A stretch of DNA of 9,299 nucleotides from Betaproteobacteria bacterium (GCA_009923895.1 RFSP01000058.1:1-9299); one strand, 5' to 3'. Counted from the first letter of the stretch, positions 1 through 6,985 are shown. Made by a program: numbers and translations. Notes: generated by a model not told the origin, from the sequence alone.

Positions 1-810
1 GCGGCGCTGCCGGCCCTGGGCGGCGCGGGGCTGAGCGTGATTCCCCTGCCGATCAGCCTGCAGGTGCCCGCCCTGCTGCTGACGGCCCTGGTCTACGGAG
101 TGTCTTCTCTGGGCACTTTCGTCTGGCTGGTTGATCGCCCTGCCATCGTGGGAGTCTCGACCCAAGAACGTTCCATGCAAAAGGCCTGGAGTCGCCTGTG
201 GCATACCTTGCGTGCCGCGGCGAATTACCGCGACTTTGCATGGTTGATGGCCTGCACCATTGCCTATCAGGCAGGGATTTCTGTGGTGATTGCCTTGGCG
301 GCGGTGTATGCCGAACAAGCCTTGGGCTTTACGCAGGTGCAGACGATGACGCTGGTATTTTTGGTCAACATCGCTGCCGCATTGGGCGCTTTTGGCTTTG
401 GCCATTGGCAGGATCGCATCGGGCACCGCAGGGCCTTGGCCATCACCTTGGTCGGATGGGTGGTGATGGCGGTCATGGCCGGAGTGGCTCAAACCGCCAC
501 ATTGTTCTGGTGTGCCGCGGTGCTGGCGGGCATTTGCATGGGCTCCAGCCAATCGGCGGGCCGGGCCATGGTGGCGCTGTTGGCACCCGACACGCAACGG
601 GCCGAATTCTTTGGCCTGTGGACTTTTGCGGTCAGGCTGTCGGCCATCTTGGGTCCCATGACCTACGGCCTGGTCACCTGGATGTCTGCCGGCAATCACC
701 GGCTGGGGATTTTGGTGACGGGCTTGTTTTTCTTGCTGGGCTTGGCATTGCTGGGCCGAGTGGATCTGGTCAGGGGCCAGACAGCCTCGAAGGCGACACT
801 GTCACACTAA
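1..810 (+). CDS. MFS transporter, UMF1/Atg22-like, C-terminal part (5' end outside window)
   Basis: The reading frame is open from base 1 to the TAA at 808-810, giving 269 residues of a longer protein. The internal GTG at 37 is not a credible start, because hydrophobic membrane-protein sequence continues upstream of it. The fragment is very hydrophobic, with about six or seven likely membrane helices, for example around residues 20-43, 80-104, 112-134, 144-166 and 225-245. Between two helices lies a cytoplasmic loop of major-facilitator motif A type, G134-H-W-Q-D138-R-I-G-H-R-R144. The later stretch SQSAGRAMVALLAPDTQ followed by AEFFGLW resembles the UMF1 (Atg22-like) branch, where a Ser/Arg-rich segment precedes the conserved EFFGLY/W. 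Family membership is fairly secure. The substrate is unknown and I do not assign one. The gene reads toward etfB, 39 bases away, so co-transcription is possible. Confidence 0.85.
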   Translation, partial: AALPALGGAGLSVIPLPISLQVPALLLTALVYGVSSLGTFVWLVDRPAIVGVSTQERSMQKAWSRLWHTLRAAANYRDFAWLMACTIAYQAGISVVIALAAVYAEQALGFTQVQTMTLVFLVNIAAALGAFGFGHWQDRIGHRRALAITLVGWVVMAVMAGVAQTATLFWCAAVLAGICMGSSQSAGRAMVALLAPDTQRAEFFGLWTFAVRLSAILGPMTYGLVTWMSAGNHRLGILVTGLFFLLGLALLGRVDLVRGQTASKATLSH

Positions 811-813
811 AAT
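808..813 (+). promoter_or_regulatory. Possible -10 element for etfBA
   Basis: The hexamer TAAAAT matches the sigma-70 -10 consensus at five of six positions. It overlaps the stop codon of the upstream transporter gene and lies 36 bases before the etfB start. No good -35 hexamer sits 16-18 bases upstream (the 17-base position reads CCTCGA), so this is a weak prediction. etfBA may instead be transcribed from further upstream. Confidence 0.3.
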
Positions 814-849
814 GCGATGTGCCTGATTGAGAGTTTTGGAGTTTGATCC

Positions 850-1599
850 ATGAAAGTGCTTGTTCCCGTTAAAAGGGTGGTGGACTACAACGTCAAGGTC
901 CGTGTCAAGAGCGATGGCTCCGGTGTGGACACGGCCAATGTCAAGATGAGCATGAACCCCTTTGACGAAATTGCCGTCGAAGAGGCTGTGCGCCTGAAGG
1001 AAAAGGGTCTGGCCAGCGAAGTCATCGCGGTGTCTTGTGGTGTGACCCAGTGCCAGGAGACTTTGCGCACGGCCATGGCCATTGGGGCTGACCGTGCCAT
1101 TTTGGTGGAGACGGCCGAAGAGTTGCAGCCCCTGGCTGTGGCCAAGCTGCTCAAGGCGCTGGTGGACAAAGAGCAGCCGGGTTTGATCATCGCTGGCAAG
1201 CAAGCCATTGATGACGACTGCAACCAAACGGGCCAGATGCTGGCCGCCCTTGCGGGCATGCCACAAGCCACTTTTGCAAGCAAGCTTGAGCTGACCGACT
1301 CCCATGCCAAGGTGGTGCGTGAGGTGGACGGCGGGCTGGAAACGGTCAACTTGAAATTGCCCGCCGTGGTGACCGCAGACCTGCGTCTCAACGAGCCGAG
1401 GTATGTGACCTTGCCGAACATCATGAAGGCCAAGAAAAAGCCCATGGACACGCTCAAGCCTGAGGACCTGGGCGTGGACGTGAAGCCCCGCATCAAGACC
1501 TTGAAGGTGGCAGAACCGGCCAAGCGTGGTGCTGGCGTGAAGGTGCCCGATGTCGCCACCTTGGTGGCCAAACTCAAGAATGAAGCCAAGGTGATTTGA
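850..1599 (+). CDS. etfB: Electron transfer flavoprotein, beta subunit
   Basis: Small subunit of the heterodimeric ETF. It accepts electrons from acyl-CoA and related dehydrogenases and passes them to ETF:quinone oxidoreductase. The length of 249 residues is normal for the housekeeping (group I) form. The N-terminal MKVLVPVKRVVDYNV is typical. GKQAIDDDCNQT at residues 116-127 is the conserved nucleotide (AMP) binding segment. R157-E-V-D-G-G-L-E164 followed by LKLPAVVT fits the ETF-beta family signature. NEPRYVTLPNIMKAKKK (about 181-197) matches the recognition loop that anchors ETF to its dehydrogenases, with L188 as the likely anchor leucine. The ATG at 850 has a TGGAG ribosome binding site (837-841) eight bases upstream. 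etfA starts one base after this gene's stop codon, so the pair is surely co-transcribed. Nothing appears damaged. Confidence 0.97.
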   Translation: MKVLVPVKRVVDYNVKVRVKSDGSGVDTANVKMSMNPFDEIAVEEAVRLKEKGLASEVIAVSCGVTQCQETLRTAMAIGADRAILVETAEELQPLAVAKLLKALVDKEQPGLIIAGKQAIDDDCNQTGQMLAALAGMPQATFASKLELTDSHAKVVREVDGGLETVNLKLPAVVTADLRLNEPRYVTLPNIMKAKKKPMDTLKPEDLGVDVKPRIKTLKVAEPAKRGAGVKVPDVATLVAKLKNEAKVI

Positions 1600-1600
1600 A

Positions 1601-2533
1601 ATGCCGATACTCGTCGTTGCAGAACATGACAACGGGTCACTCAAAGGAGCGACTCTCAATACAGTGACTGCGGCTCTTCAATGCGGAGCGCCGGTGCACG
1701 TGTTGGTGGCAGGTCAGGGGTCTGAGCCGGCTGCGCAGGCGGCCAGCACGATTGCGGGCGTGGACAAGGTGCTGCACGCGCAAGCACCTGGGCTGGCGCA
1801 CGGTCTGGCTGAAAATTTGGCCTCACAAGTGGTGGCCATTGCCAGCGCTTATTCACACATCTTGTTTCCCGCCACGGCCAACGGAAAGAATGTGGCTCCC
1901 CGAGTGGCCGCATTGTTGGATGTGGCGCAGGTCAGTGATGTGACCAAGGTGGTGAGTGCCGACACATTTGAGCGCCCCATTTACGCAGGCAACGCGATCG
2001 CCACGGTGCAGTCATCGGATTCGATCAAGGTGATGACGGTGCGCACCACAGGGTTTGACGCGGCCAGTGCGACAGGTGGCCAGGCCAGCGTCGAATCCCT
2101 TCAAGCGGTCGCCGACGGGGGAATGTCCACTTTCGGAGGCAGTGAGATTGCCAAGAGCGATCGTCCCGAATTGACGGCAGCCAAGATCATTGTGTCTGGG
2201 GGACGGGCGCTGGGTGCCGCGGACAAATTCAATGAAGTGTTGACGCCGTTGGCTGACAAGCTGGGCGCGGCCTTGGGAGCGAGCCGTGCTGCCGTGGATG
2301 CGGGTTATGCGCCCAATGACTGGCAAGTGGGCCAGACCGGGAAAATTGTCGCGCCTGAGCTCTATGTGGCTTGCGGCATCAGCGGCGCCATTCAGCACTT
2401 GGCAGGCATGAAAGACTCCAAGGTGATTGTGGCCATCAACAAGGACCCGGAGGCTCCCATTTTCAGTGTGGCCGACTATGGACTTGAGGCGGACTTGTTC
2501 ACGGCTGTCCCTGAACTTGTCAAAAGCCTTTGA
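1601..2533 (+). CDS. etfA: Electron transfer flavoprotein, alpha subunit
   Basis: Large subunit of ETF, carrying the redox-active FAD. It has 310 residues, the usual length. The N-terminal half (about 1-185) is the subunit-interaction domain. The C-terminal half is the FAD domain, with SGGRALG at 199-205, SRAAVDAGY from 228 (R229 is the conserved flavin-contacting arginine), GQTGK at 244-248, and the diagnostic ETF-alpha signature L254-Y-V-A-C-G-I-S-G-A-I-Q-H266 continuing to A-I-N280. The start is ATG 1601. AAGGTGA at 1588-1594, inside the last codons of etfB, provides a ribosome binding site with 6-base spacing, so translation of the two subunits is probably coupled to keep them at 1:1. A strong terminator hairpin begins 15 bases after the stop. 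The natural partner in this window is the acyl-CoA dehydrogenase downstream. Confidence 0.97.
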   Translation: MPILVVAEHDNGSLKGATLNTVTAALQCGAPVHVLVAGQGSEPAAQAASTIAGVDKVLHAQAPGLAHGLAENLASQVVAIASAYSHILFPATANGKNVAPRVAALLDVAQVSDVTKVVSADTFERPIYAGNAIATVQSSDSIKVMTVRTTGFDAASATGGQASVESLQAVADGGMSTFGGSEIAKSDRPELTAAKIIVSGGRALGAADKFNEVLTPLADKLGAALGASRAAVDAGYAPNDWQVGQTGKIVAPELYVACGISGAIQHLAGMKDSKVIVAINKDPEAPIFSVADYGLEADLFTAVPELVKSL

Positions 2534-2547
2534 TACCGACTCCGCCC

Positions 2548-2573
2548 AAGGCGCCTTTTGAGGCGCCTTTTTT
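2548..2573 (+). terminator. Rho-independent terminator after etfA
   Basis: AAGGCGCCT (2548-2556) is perfectly complementary to AGGCGCCTT (2561-2569), giving a 9-bp G+C-rich stem with a 4-base loop (2557-2560). The stem runs into an uninterrupted run of six T (2568-2573). This is a textbook intrinsic terminator. It ends only 15 bases before the start codon of the next gene in the same direction, so either some transcripts read through or the downstream gene depends on another promoter. Confidence 0.9.
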
Positions 2574-2578
2574 CCTTT

Positions 2579-2583
2579 GGAGG
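2579..2583 (+). promoter_or_regulatory. Ribosome binding site fixing the acyl-CoA dehydrogenase start
   Basis: GGAGG lies five bases before the ATG at 2589 and decides against the in-frame TTG at 2577, which overlaps the site itself. The core is part of a small inverted repeat, TCCT (2573-2576) and AGGA (2581-2584) around TTGG, which could weakly mask it in RNA. Confidence 0.8.
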
Positions 2584-2588
2584 ACCCC

Positions 2589-4364
2589 ATGACTTACCAA
2601 GCTCCAGTTCAAGACATGCTTTTTGCCATGCGGCACCTGGCGGGCATTGATGCCCTGGCCGCGTTGCCGGGCCATGAGGACGCGGGCTACGAGACCGCGC
2701 AAGCGGTCTTGGAAGAGTGTGCGCGTTTTTGTGGTGAAGCGATTGCACCGTTGAATTGGGAAGGGGACAAAAACCCTTCATGGTTTGACGCTGGCCAGGT
2801 GCACACGACCCCTGGATTCAAAGAGGCCTTTCAACAATTTGTGGCCGGTGGCTGGCAAGGGCTGCAGCATCCTGTGGAGTTTGGCGGACAAGGGTTGCCC
2901 AAGCTCATCCACGCGGCCTGCAGTGAAATGCTGCAAAGCGCGAATATGAGCTTCGCCCTGTGCCCCTTGTTGACCGATGGCGCCATTGAAGCTTTGTTGA
3001 CTGCAGGCTCGGACGCCCAAAAGGCCGCCTACCTGCCCAAGATGATTGACGGCTCATGGACCGGTTCCATGAACCTGACCGAACCGCAGGCGGGCAGTGA
3101 CCTGTCTTTGGTGAGGACACGGGCCGAACCGCAACCCGATGGCACCTACAAATTGTTCGGCACCAAGATCTTCATCACCTACGGTGAGCACGACATGGCC
3201 GAAAACATCGTCCATTTGGTGCTGGCGCGTGTAGCCGGTGCCCCTGAGGGTGTCAAAGGCATTTCATTGTTTATTTGTCCCAAGGTCTTGGACAACGGCA
3301 CGCGCAATGATGTGCATTGCGTCAGCATTGAACACAAGATGGGGATCAAGGCCAGTCCCACGGCGGTCCTGCAATACGGCGACCACGGGGGGGCGACGGC
3401 CTATTTGGTGGGACAAGAAAATCGCGGTCTGGAGTACATGTTCATCATGATGAACTCCGCTCGGTTTGGCGTGGGTCTGCAAGGCGTGGGACTGGCCGAG
3501 CGTGCCTACCAAAAGGCCGTGCAATACGCCAAAGACCGCGTGCAGAGCCGCCCGGTGGACGGCTCGGTGTCGCATGCGGCCGCCATCATCCACCACCCGG
3601 ACGTGCGACGCATGCTGATGACCATGCGCGCCTACACCGAGGGCTGTCGGGCCATGTCCTATGTGGCGGCCGCTGCTTTTGACGCCGCGCACGCCCACCC
3701 CGACGCACAGGTTCGTGAAGAGAATCAGACCTTCTATGAGTATTTGGTGCCTTTGGTCAAGGGCTTGTCCACGGAGATGAGTCTGGAGGTCGCCAGCTTG
3801 GGCGTGCAGGTGCACGGCGGGATGGGGTTCATCGAGGAGACTGGTGCGGCGCAGTACTTGCGAGATGCCAAGATTCTGACCATCTATGAGGGAACCACCG
3901 CCATTCAGGCCAACGACTTGATCGGCCGCAAGACCGTGCGTGATGGAGGCCGTACGGCCCAAGCGATTGCGATGCAAATCGAGCAAACAGAAAAAGAATT
4001 GCAGTCCCTGGGTGAGACCGCTTGCTTGCGGATGGCCGAGCAATTGAAGCAAGCCAGAGTTTGCTACCTGGATGCTGTCCAATTTATGGTGGCGCAAGGC
4101 AAGACCAATCCCAACGCGGTGTATGCCGGCAGTGTCAACTTTCTGATGCTCGCTGGGACGCTGATCGCGGGCTGGCAAATGGGACGCGCATTGGCCGTGG
4201 TGAAAGGCGGACGGGCCCAAGAGGAGTCTTCCACCTTCTTACAGACCAAGTCAGTGACCGCCCAATTCTTCGCTGAGCACTTGCTGCCCCGAACAAGGAT
4301 GTATCGCGACTGCATCGTGGGCGGGGCAGAGTCGGTGATGGCGTTATCGATGGAGGCATTTTGA
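2589..4364 (+). CDS. Acyl-CoA dehydrogenase, long DmdC-type (about 590 aa)
   Basis: FAD enzyme that inserts an alpha,beta double bond into an acyl-CoA and hands the electrons to ETF. It has 591 residues, longer than the ordinary 380-400 aa enzymes. Apparent order: a short N-terminal extension (about 1-35), the dehydrogenase N-terminal helical domain (about 38-155), the beta middle domain opening with M161-N-L-T-E165-P-Q-A-G-S170-D (family signature), the C-terminal helical domain (about 280-450), and an extra alpha-helical domain (about 465-590) typical of the DmdC / AidB-like branch. The catalytic base is E434 in IYEGTT, after the second signature GGMGFIEETGAAQYLRDAK. DmdC proper oxidises 3-methylmercaptopropionyl-CoA from DMSP breakdown, but many proteins of this architecture act on other acyl-CoAs. 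With no other dmd gene in view I do not assign the substrate. The gene follows the etfA terminator closely, and its stop overlaps the next start. Confidence 0.93.
   Translation: MTYQAPVQDMLFAMRHLAGIDALAALPGHEDAGYETAQAVLEECARFCGEAIAPLNWEGDKNPSWFDAGQVHTTPGFKEAFQQFVAGGWQGLQHPVEFGGQGLPKLIHAACSEMLQSANMSFALCPLLTDGAIEALLTAGSDAQKAAYLPKMIDGSWTGSMNLTEPQAGSDLSLVRTRAEPQPDGTYKLFGTKIFITYGEHDMAENIVHLVLARVAGAPEGVKGISLFICPKVLDNGTRNDVHCVSIEHKMGIKASPTAVLQYGDHGGATAYLVGQENRGLEYMFIMMNSARFGVGLQGVGLAERAYQKAVQYAKDRVQSRPVDGSVSHAAAIIHHPDVRRMLMTMRAYTEGCRAMSYVAAAAFDAAHAHPDAQVREENQTFYEYLVPLVKGLSTEMSLEVASLGVQVHGGMGFIEETGAAQYLRDAKILTIYEGTTAIQANDLIGRKTVRDGGRTAQAIAMQIEQTEKELQSLGETACLRMAEQLKQARVCYLDAVQFMVAQGKTNPNAVYAGSVNFLMLAGTLIAGWQMGRALAVVKGGRAQEESSTFLQTKSVTAQFFAEHLLPRTRMYRDCIVGGAESVMALSMEAF
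4352..4356 (+). promoter_or_regulatory. Ribosome binding site favouring a TTG start for the downstream flavoprotein
   Basis: GGAGG inside the last codons of the dehydrogenase gene lies four bases before TTG 4361 but sixteen bases before ATG 4373. The spacing favours the TTG. The TTG start and TGA stop overlap as TTGA (4361-4364), a layout that favours re-initiation by the ribosome that has just finished the upstream gene. Confidence 0.6.
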
Positions 4365-5320
4365 AACCTGCAATGAAAGTGTTTGATCGGCTGGCATTGC
4401 CGGTCATCGGTTCGCCCTTGTTCATCATCAGCAATCCCAAACTGGTGATTGCGCAGTGCACCAGCGGCATCGTGGGATCCATGCCGGCGTTGAACGCTCG
4501 CCCGGCCTCGCAACTGGACGAATGGCTGGCCGAGATCACCGAAGGTTTGGCGCAGTGGGACCGCTTGCACCCTGAGACTCCATCGGCCCCTTATGCGATC
4601 AATCAGATCGTGCACAAGACCAACGACCGCTTGATGCAAGATTTAGAGGTCTGTGCCAAGTACAAGGTGCCGATCATCATTTCCTCGCTCGGTGCTCGGC
4701 CAGAGCTCAATGAGGCGGTTCACTCATGGGGTGGTGTGGTGATGCACGACATCATCAACAACACCTTTGCACACAAGGCCATCGAAAAGGGCGCAGACGG
4801 ATTGATTGCTGTGGCCGCTGGCGCTGGTGGCCATGCAGGCACCAAGAGCCCGTTTGCCTTGATTCAAGAAATCCGGGAGTGGTTTGACGGACCATTGGCT
4901 TTGAGTGGCGCCATTGCCAACGGGGGCGCTGTTCTTGCGGCTCAGGCCATGGGCGCCGACTTTGCCTACATTGGCTCGGCATTCATTGCCACCGATGAGG
5001 CGCGGGCCTCCGCCGAATACAAGCAATGTGTGGTGGACAGCAACAGCGATGACATCGTGTACTCCAGCTTGTTTACCGGAGTCCATGGCAACTATTTGAA
5101 GCCGTCAATCCGCCAAGCGGGCCTCGACCCAGATCAATTGCCCGACCGGGACCCCAGCGCCATGAATTTTGGCGATGGTATTGGCAAGAAAGCCTGGAAG
5201 GAAATTTGGGGATGTGGCCAGGGCATCGGGGCTGTTCATGCCGTGGTGTCGACCCACGAATTGGTGGGCCGACTCAAGCGGGAATATGCCGAGGCCCGAG
5301 CGCGTCTGGCCTCGGCTTGA
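4361..5320 (+). CDS. Nitronate monooxygenase family (2-nitropropane dioxygenase-like) FMN protein
   Basis: A TIM-barrel flavoprotein of the 2-nitropropane dioxygenase / nitronate monooxygenase family, 319 residues from TTG 4361 (315 from the alternative ATG 4373). The N-terminal LPVIGSPLFIISNP is the family's first strand and substrate loop. A-A-G-A-G-G-H158-A-G holds the conserved histidine that acts as general base in characterised nitronate monooxygenases. S182-G-A-I-A-N-G-G189, then GADFAYIGSAFIAT, is the FMN phosphate-binding region. The C-terminal KAWKEIWGCGQGIGAV is typical of bacterial members. True members oxidise alkyl nitronates such as propionate 3-nitronate using oxygen. However, related sequences have proved to be NAD(P)H:quinone reductases, and the family also borders the FabK enoyl reductases, so the reaction is not certain here. 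It is translationally coupled to the acyl-CoA dehydrogenase, which suggests a role tied to acyl-CoA oxidation or protection of those flavoenzymes (inference). Confidence 0.85.
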   Translation: MKPAMKVFDRLALPVIGSPLFIISNPKLVIAQCTSGIVGSMPALNARPASQLDEWLAEITEGLAQWDRLHPETPSAPYAINQIVHKTNDRLMQDLEVCAKYKVPIIISSLGARPELNEAVHSWGGVVMHDIINNTFAHKAIEKGADGLIAVAAGAGGHAGTKSPFALIQEIREWFDGPLALSGAIANGGAVLAAQAMGADFAYIGSAFIATDEARASAEYKQCVVDSNSDDIVYSSLFTGVHGNYLKPSIRQAGLDPDQLPDRDPSAMNFGDGIGKKAWKEIWGCGQGIGAVHAVVSTHELVGRLKREYAEARARLASA

Positions 5321-5323
5321 GAG

Positions 5324-6901
5324 TTACCGAACCGAGGTGAACCGGGCCTCGGGGCGATCGTCTGAACGATGCACCGTGGTCACGCCTTGCTTCATGACCC
5401 AGGGGCGCATTTGGTGATGGATGGGAATCAGCCACACCTCATCGCGCAACCGCACCAGCGCGTCACGAATCATGGTGTTGCGCTTGGCTGTGTCGGTTTC
5501 AGTCTTCATGGCATCGATCAAGCGGTCCAGCGTGGGATCGCTGATCTTTGAGAAGTTGTAATTGCCGTCCGCTCCGGTGGTACGGGTTCTGACCAGTGAT
5601 TGCAAGGTGTATTGGGCGTCGTAGGTGGCCACCCCCCAGCCCAGCATGTACAAGGAGCTGTCGAAGTTCTGAAACTTCAGCGCGAACGTGGCCATGCCTT
5701 CAGCCATCAATTGCGCTTTCACGCCCAGGCGCGCCCACATGGCCACCACGGCCTGACAGATTTCTTCATCGTTGACGTACCGATTGTTCGGGCAGTTCAT
5801 ACGAATCTCAAATCCATCGGGATAGCCAGCCTCGGCCATCAGTTTTTTCGCGCCGTCCAGGTCGTAACGCGTGGCCACGTCAAGTTCTGGCGTGTTGCCG
5901 TTCACTCCGGGGGCGACCAATAGACCTGCAGGGATGGACAAGCCGCGCATCAGGTTGCGCTTGATGGCCTCACGGTCGATGGCCATCGACAGGGCCTGTC
6001 GGACGCGCTTGTCGGCGAAAGGATTCTTGCCTTTGATGTTGCTGTACTTCAGTTCGGCACTTCCCACGTCCGGTGCATAGTAGATGGTCCGAACCTCGGG
6101 GCCATCCACCACCTTCAGCTTGCTGTCGGTGCGCAGCTTGGCCATGTCTTGGGTGGGGACGTCAGTCAGCAAGTCCACATCGCCCGAGAGCAAAGCCGCC
6201 ACCCGCGTGGGGTCGGACTTGATGGGCGAATAAATCACTTCTTTGACGTTGTTTTGGTGTTTGTCCCACCAGCCCGTGTGGATGGTCATGGTGATCTTCT
6301 GCTCAGGGGTCCAACCGGTGATCTTGTAGGGCCCGGTGCCCATGGCATTGCGAGAGGCGAAGTTTTCTTCCTTGGCTTTGAAGTCCTGCACCTGAGTGGC
6401 GCGGTTCTTCTCGGCCCACGCCTTGCTCATGATGCGAAAGTCAATGATATTTCGCAGCAGGATGGGGTTGGGTCCCGCCAAAATCATGTCGATCGTGTGA
6501 TCGTCAATCTTTCGGATCTCATTGATGCCCGTGACATAAATCTGCATGGTGCCCTGGGGCTGCCTGATGCGATTGAAGGAAAAGATCACATCATCGGCCG
6601 TGAAGGGCGTGCCATCTTGGAATTTCACGCCTTTGCGCAATTCGAATCGAATTTGGGTGGGGCTGATGGTGGTCCATTTGGTCGCCAACGCCGGCTCGAC
6701 CTGAAATTTTTCGTTGTAGCGAGCCAAACTCTCGTAGGTGTGCATCAAGATCGCATTCGTCGTCGCATGATTTTGCGAATGGGGATCCAGCGTGAGAATG
6801 TCGTTTTGCGCTGCCCATCTCAGGGTCTGGGCTGAAGTGGCGGTGGCGGTCAAGGCCGCCAAGCCGAAGGCGATGGACGCCAGAAGAGATTTGAGGGTCA
6901 T
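5324..6901 (-). CDS. ABC transporter periplasmic substrate-binding protein, family 5 (peptide/nickel type)
   Basis: Periplasmic binding protein of the DppA/OppA-like SBP_bac_5 family, 525 residues. It begins with a Sec signal peptide: a short charged N-terminus with K4, a hydrophobic core at about 6-19, and a likely cleavage after TATSA24 before Q25. The mature protein shows family hallmarks: YESLARYNE near the N-terminus, FELRKGVKFQDGTPFTADDV at about 85-104, GTGPYKITGW in the middle, and KRVRQALSMAIDREAI in the second half. The start is ATG on the minus strand (complement 6899-6901), with GAAGAGG (complement 6909-6915) seven bases upstream. No permease or ATPase gene accompanies it in the window: its 5' side is divergent sucA and its 3' side is the convergent flavoprotein gene three bases away. 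It is thus an orphan binding protein that would need a transporter encoded elsewhere. The ligand is unknown; short peptides are the family default but not demonstrated. Confidence 0.92.
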   Translation of the reverse strand: MTLKSLLASIAFGLAALTATATSAQTLRWAAQNDILTLDPHSQNHATTNAILMHTYESLARYNEKFQVEPALATKWTTISPTQIRFELRKGVKFQDGTPFTADDVIFSFNRIRQPQGTMQIYVTGINEIRKIDDHTIDMILAGPNPILLRNIIDFRIMSKAWAEKNRATQVQDFKAKEENFASRNAMGTGPYKITGWTPEQKITMTIHTGWWDKHQNNVKEVIYSPIKSDPTRVAALLSGDVDLLTDVPTQDMAKLRTDSKLKVVDGPEVRTIYYAPDVGSAELKYSNIKGKNPFADKRVRQALSMAIDREAIKRNLMRGLSIPAGLLVAPGVNGNTPELDVATRYDLDGAKKLMAEAGYPDGFEIRMNCPNNRYVNDEEICQAVVAMWARLGVKAQLMAEGMATFALKFQNFDSSLYMLGWGVATYDAQYTLQSLVRTRTTGADGNYNFSKISDPTLDRLIDAMKTETDTAKRNTMIRDALVRLRDEVWLIPIHHQMRPWVMKQGVTTVHRSDDRPEARFTSVR

Positions 6902-6966
6902 GTTTGGGCCTCTTCGGAAAACAAAACCGCAATCCTAGGGCGACTGAGCGCGCCGGGTGGGGCGGG

Positions 6967-6980
6967 AAACCCCTGGGTTT
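6967..6980. repeat. Perfect inverted repeat in the divergent intergenic region (operator candidate)
   Basis: AAACCC (6967-6972) and GGGTTT (6975-6980) are perfect inverted copies separated by CT. The repeat lies 66 bases upstream of the binding-protein gene and 166 bases upstream of sucA. It overlaps the place where a -35 box would sit for the putative sucA extended -10 at 6986-6994. A regulator binding here could affect both divergent genes. No T-run follows, so it is not a terminator. Confidence 0.35.
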
Positions 6981-6985
6981 GGCCG

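Noticed and set aside
765..781. Inverted repeat TCTGG / CCAGA near the end of the transporter gene as a terminator
   Set aside because: The stem is five base pairs, lies within coding sequence, and is not followed by a T-run.
198..830. Overlapping plus-strand frame of 210 codons inside the transporter gene
   Set aside because: Gly/His/Arg-rich out-of-frame translation. The frame from base 1 to 810 encodes convincing membrane helices and a motif A loop.
802..1659. Long open frame (285 codons) on the minus strand opposite etfB
   Set aside because: It lies antisense to a certain gene, has His/Leu/Gly-rich composition typical of the reverse of G+C-rich codons, shows no recognisable domain, and has no convincing ribosome binding site.
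2577..2588. TTG at 2577 as the start of the acyl-CoA dehydrogenase
   Set aside because: It would place the start on top of the GGAGG ribosome binding site and leave no upstream site. ATG 2589 is well spaced from it.
3264..4220. 318-codon open frame on the minus strand inside the acyl-CoA dehydrogenase gene
   Set aside because: Same shadow pattern as opposite etfB: very His-rich, no family resemblance, and entirely within a well-supported gene.
6149..6835. Plus-strand frame of 228 codons opposite the binding-protein gene
   Set aside because: The minus-strand frame carries a signal peptide and clear family-5 binding-protein motifs. The plus-strand frame has none.
6932..6937. TAGGAT on the minus strand as a -10 box for the binding-protein gene
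   Set aside because: Only four of six consensus matches, no acceptable -35 at normal spacing, and no extended -10. Too weak to list as a feature.
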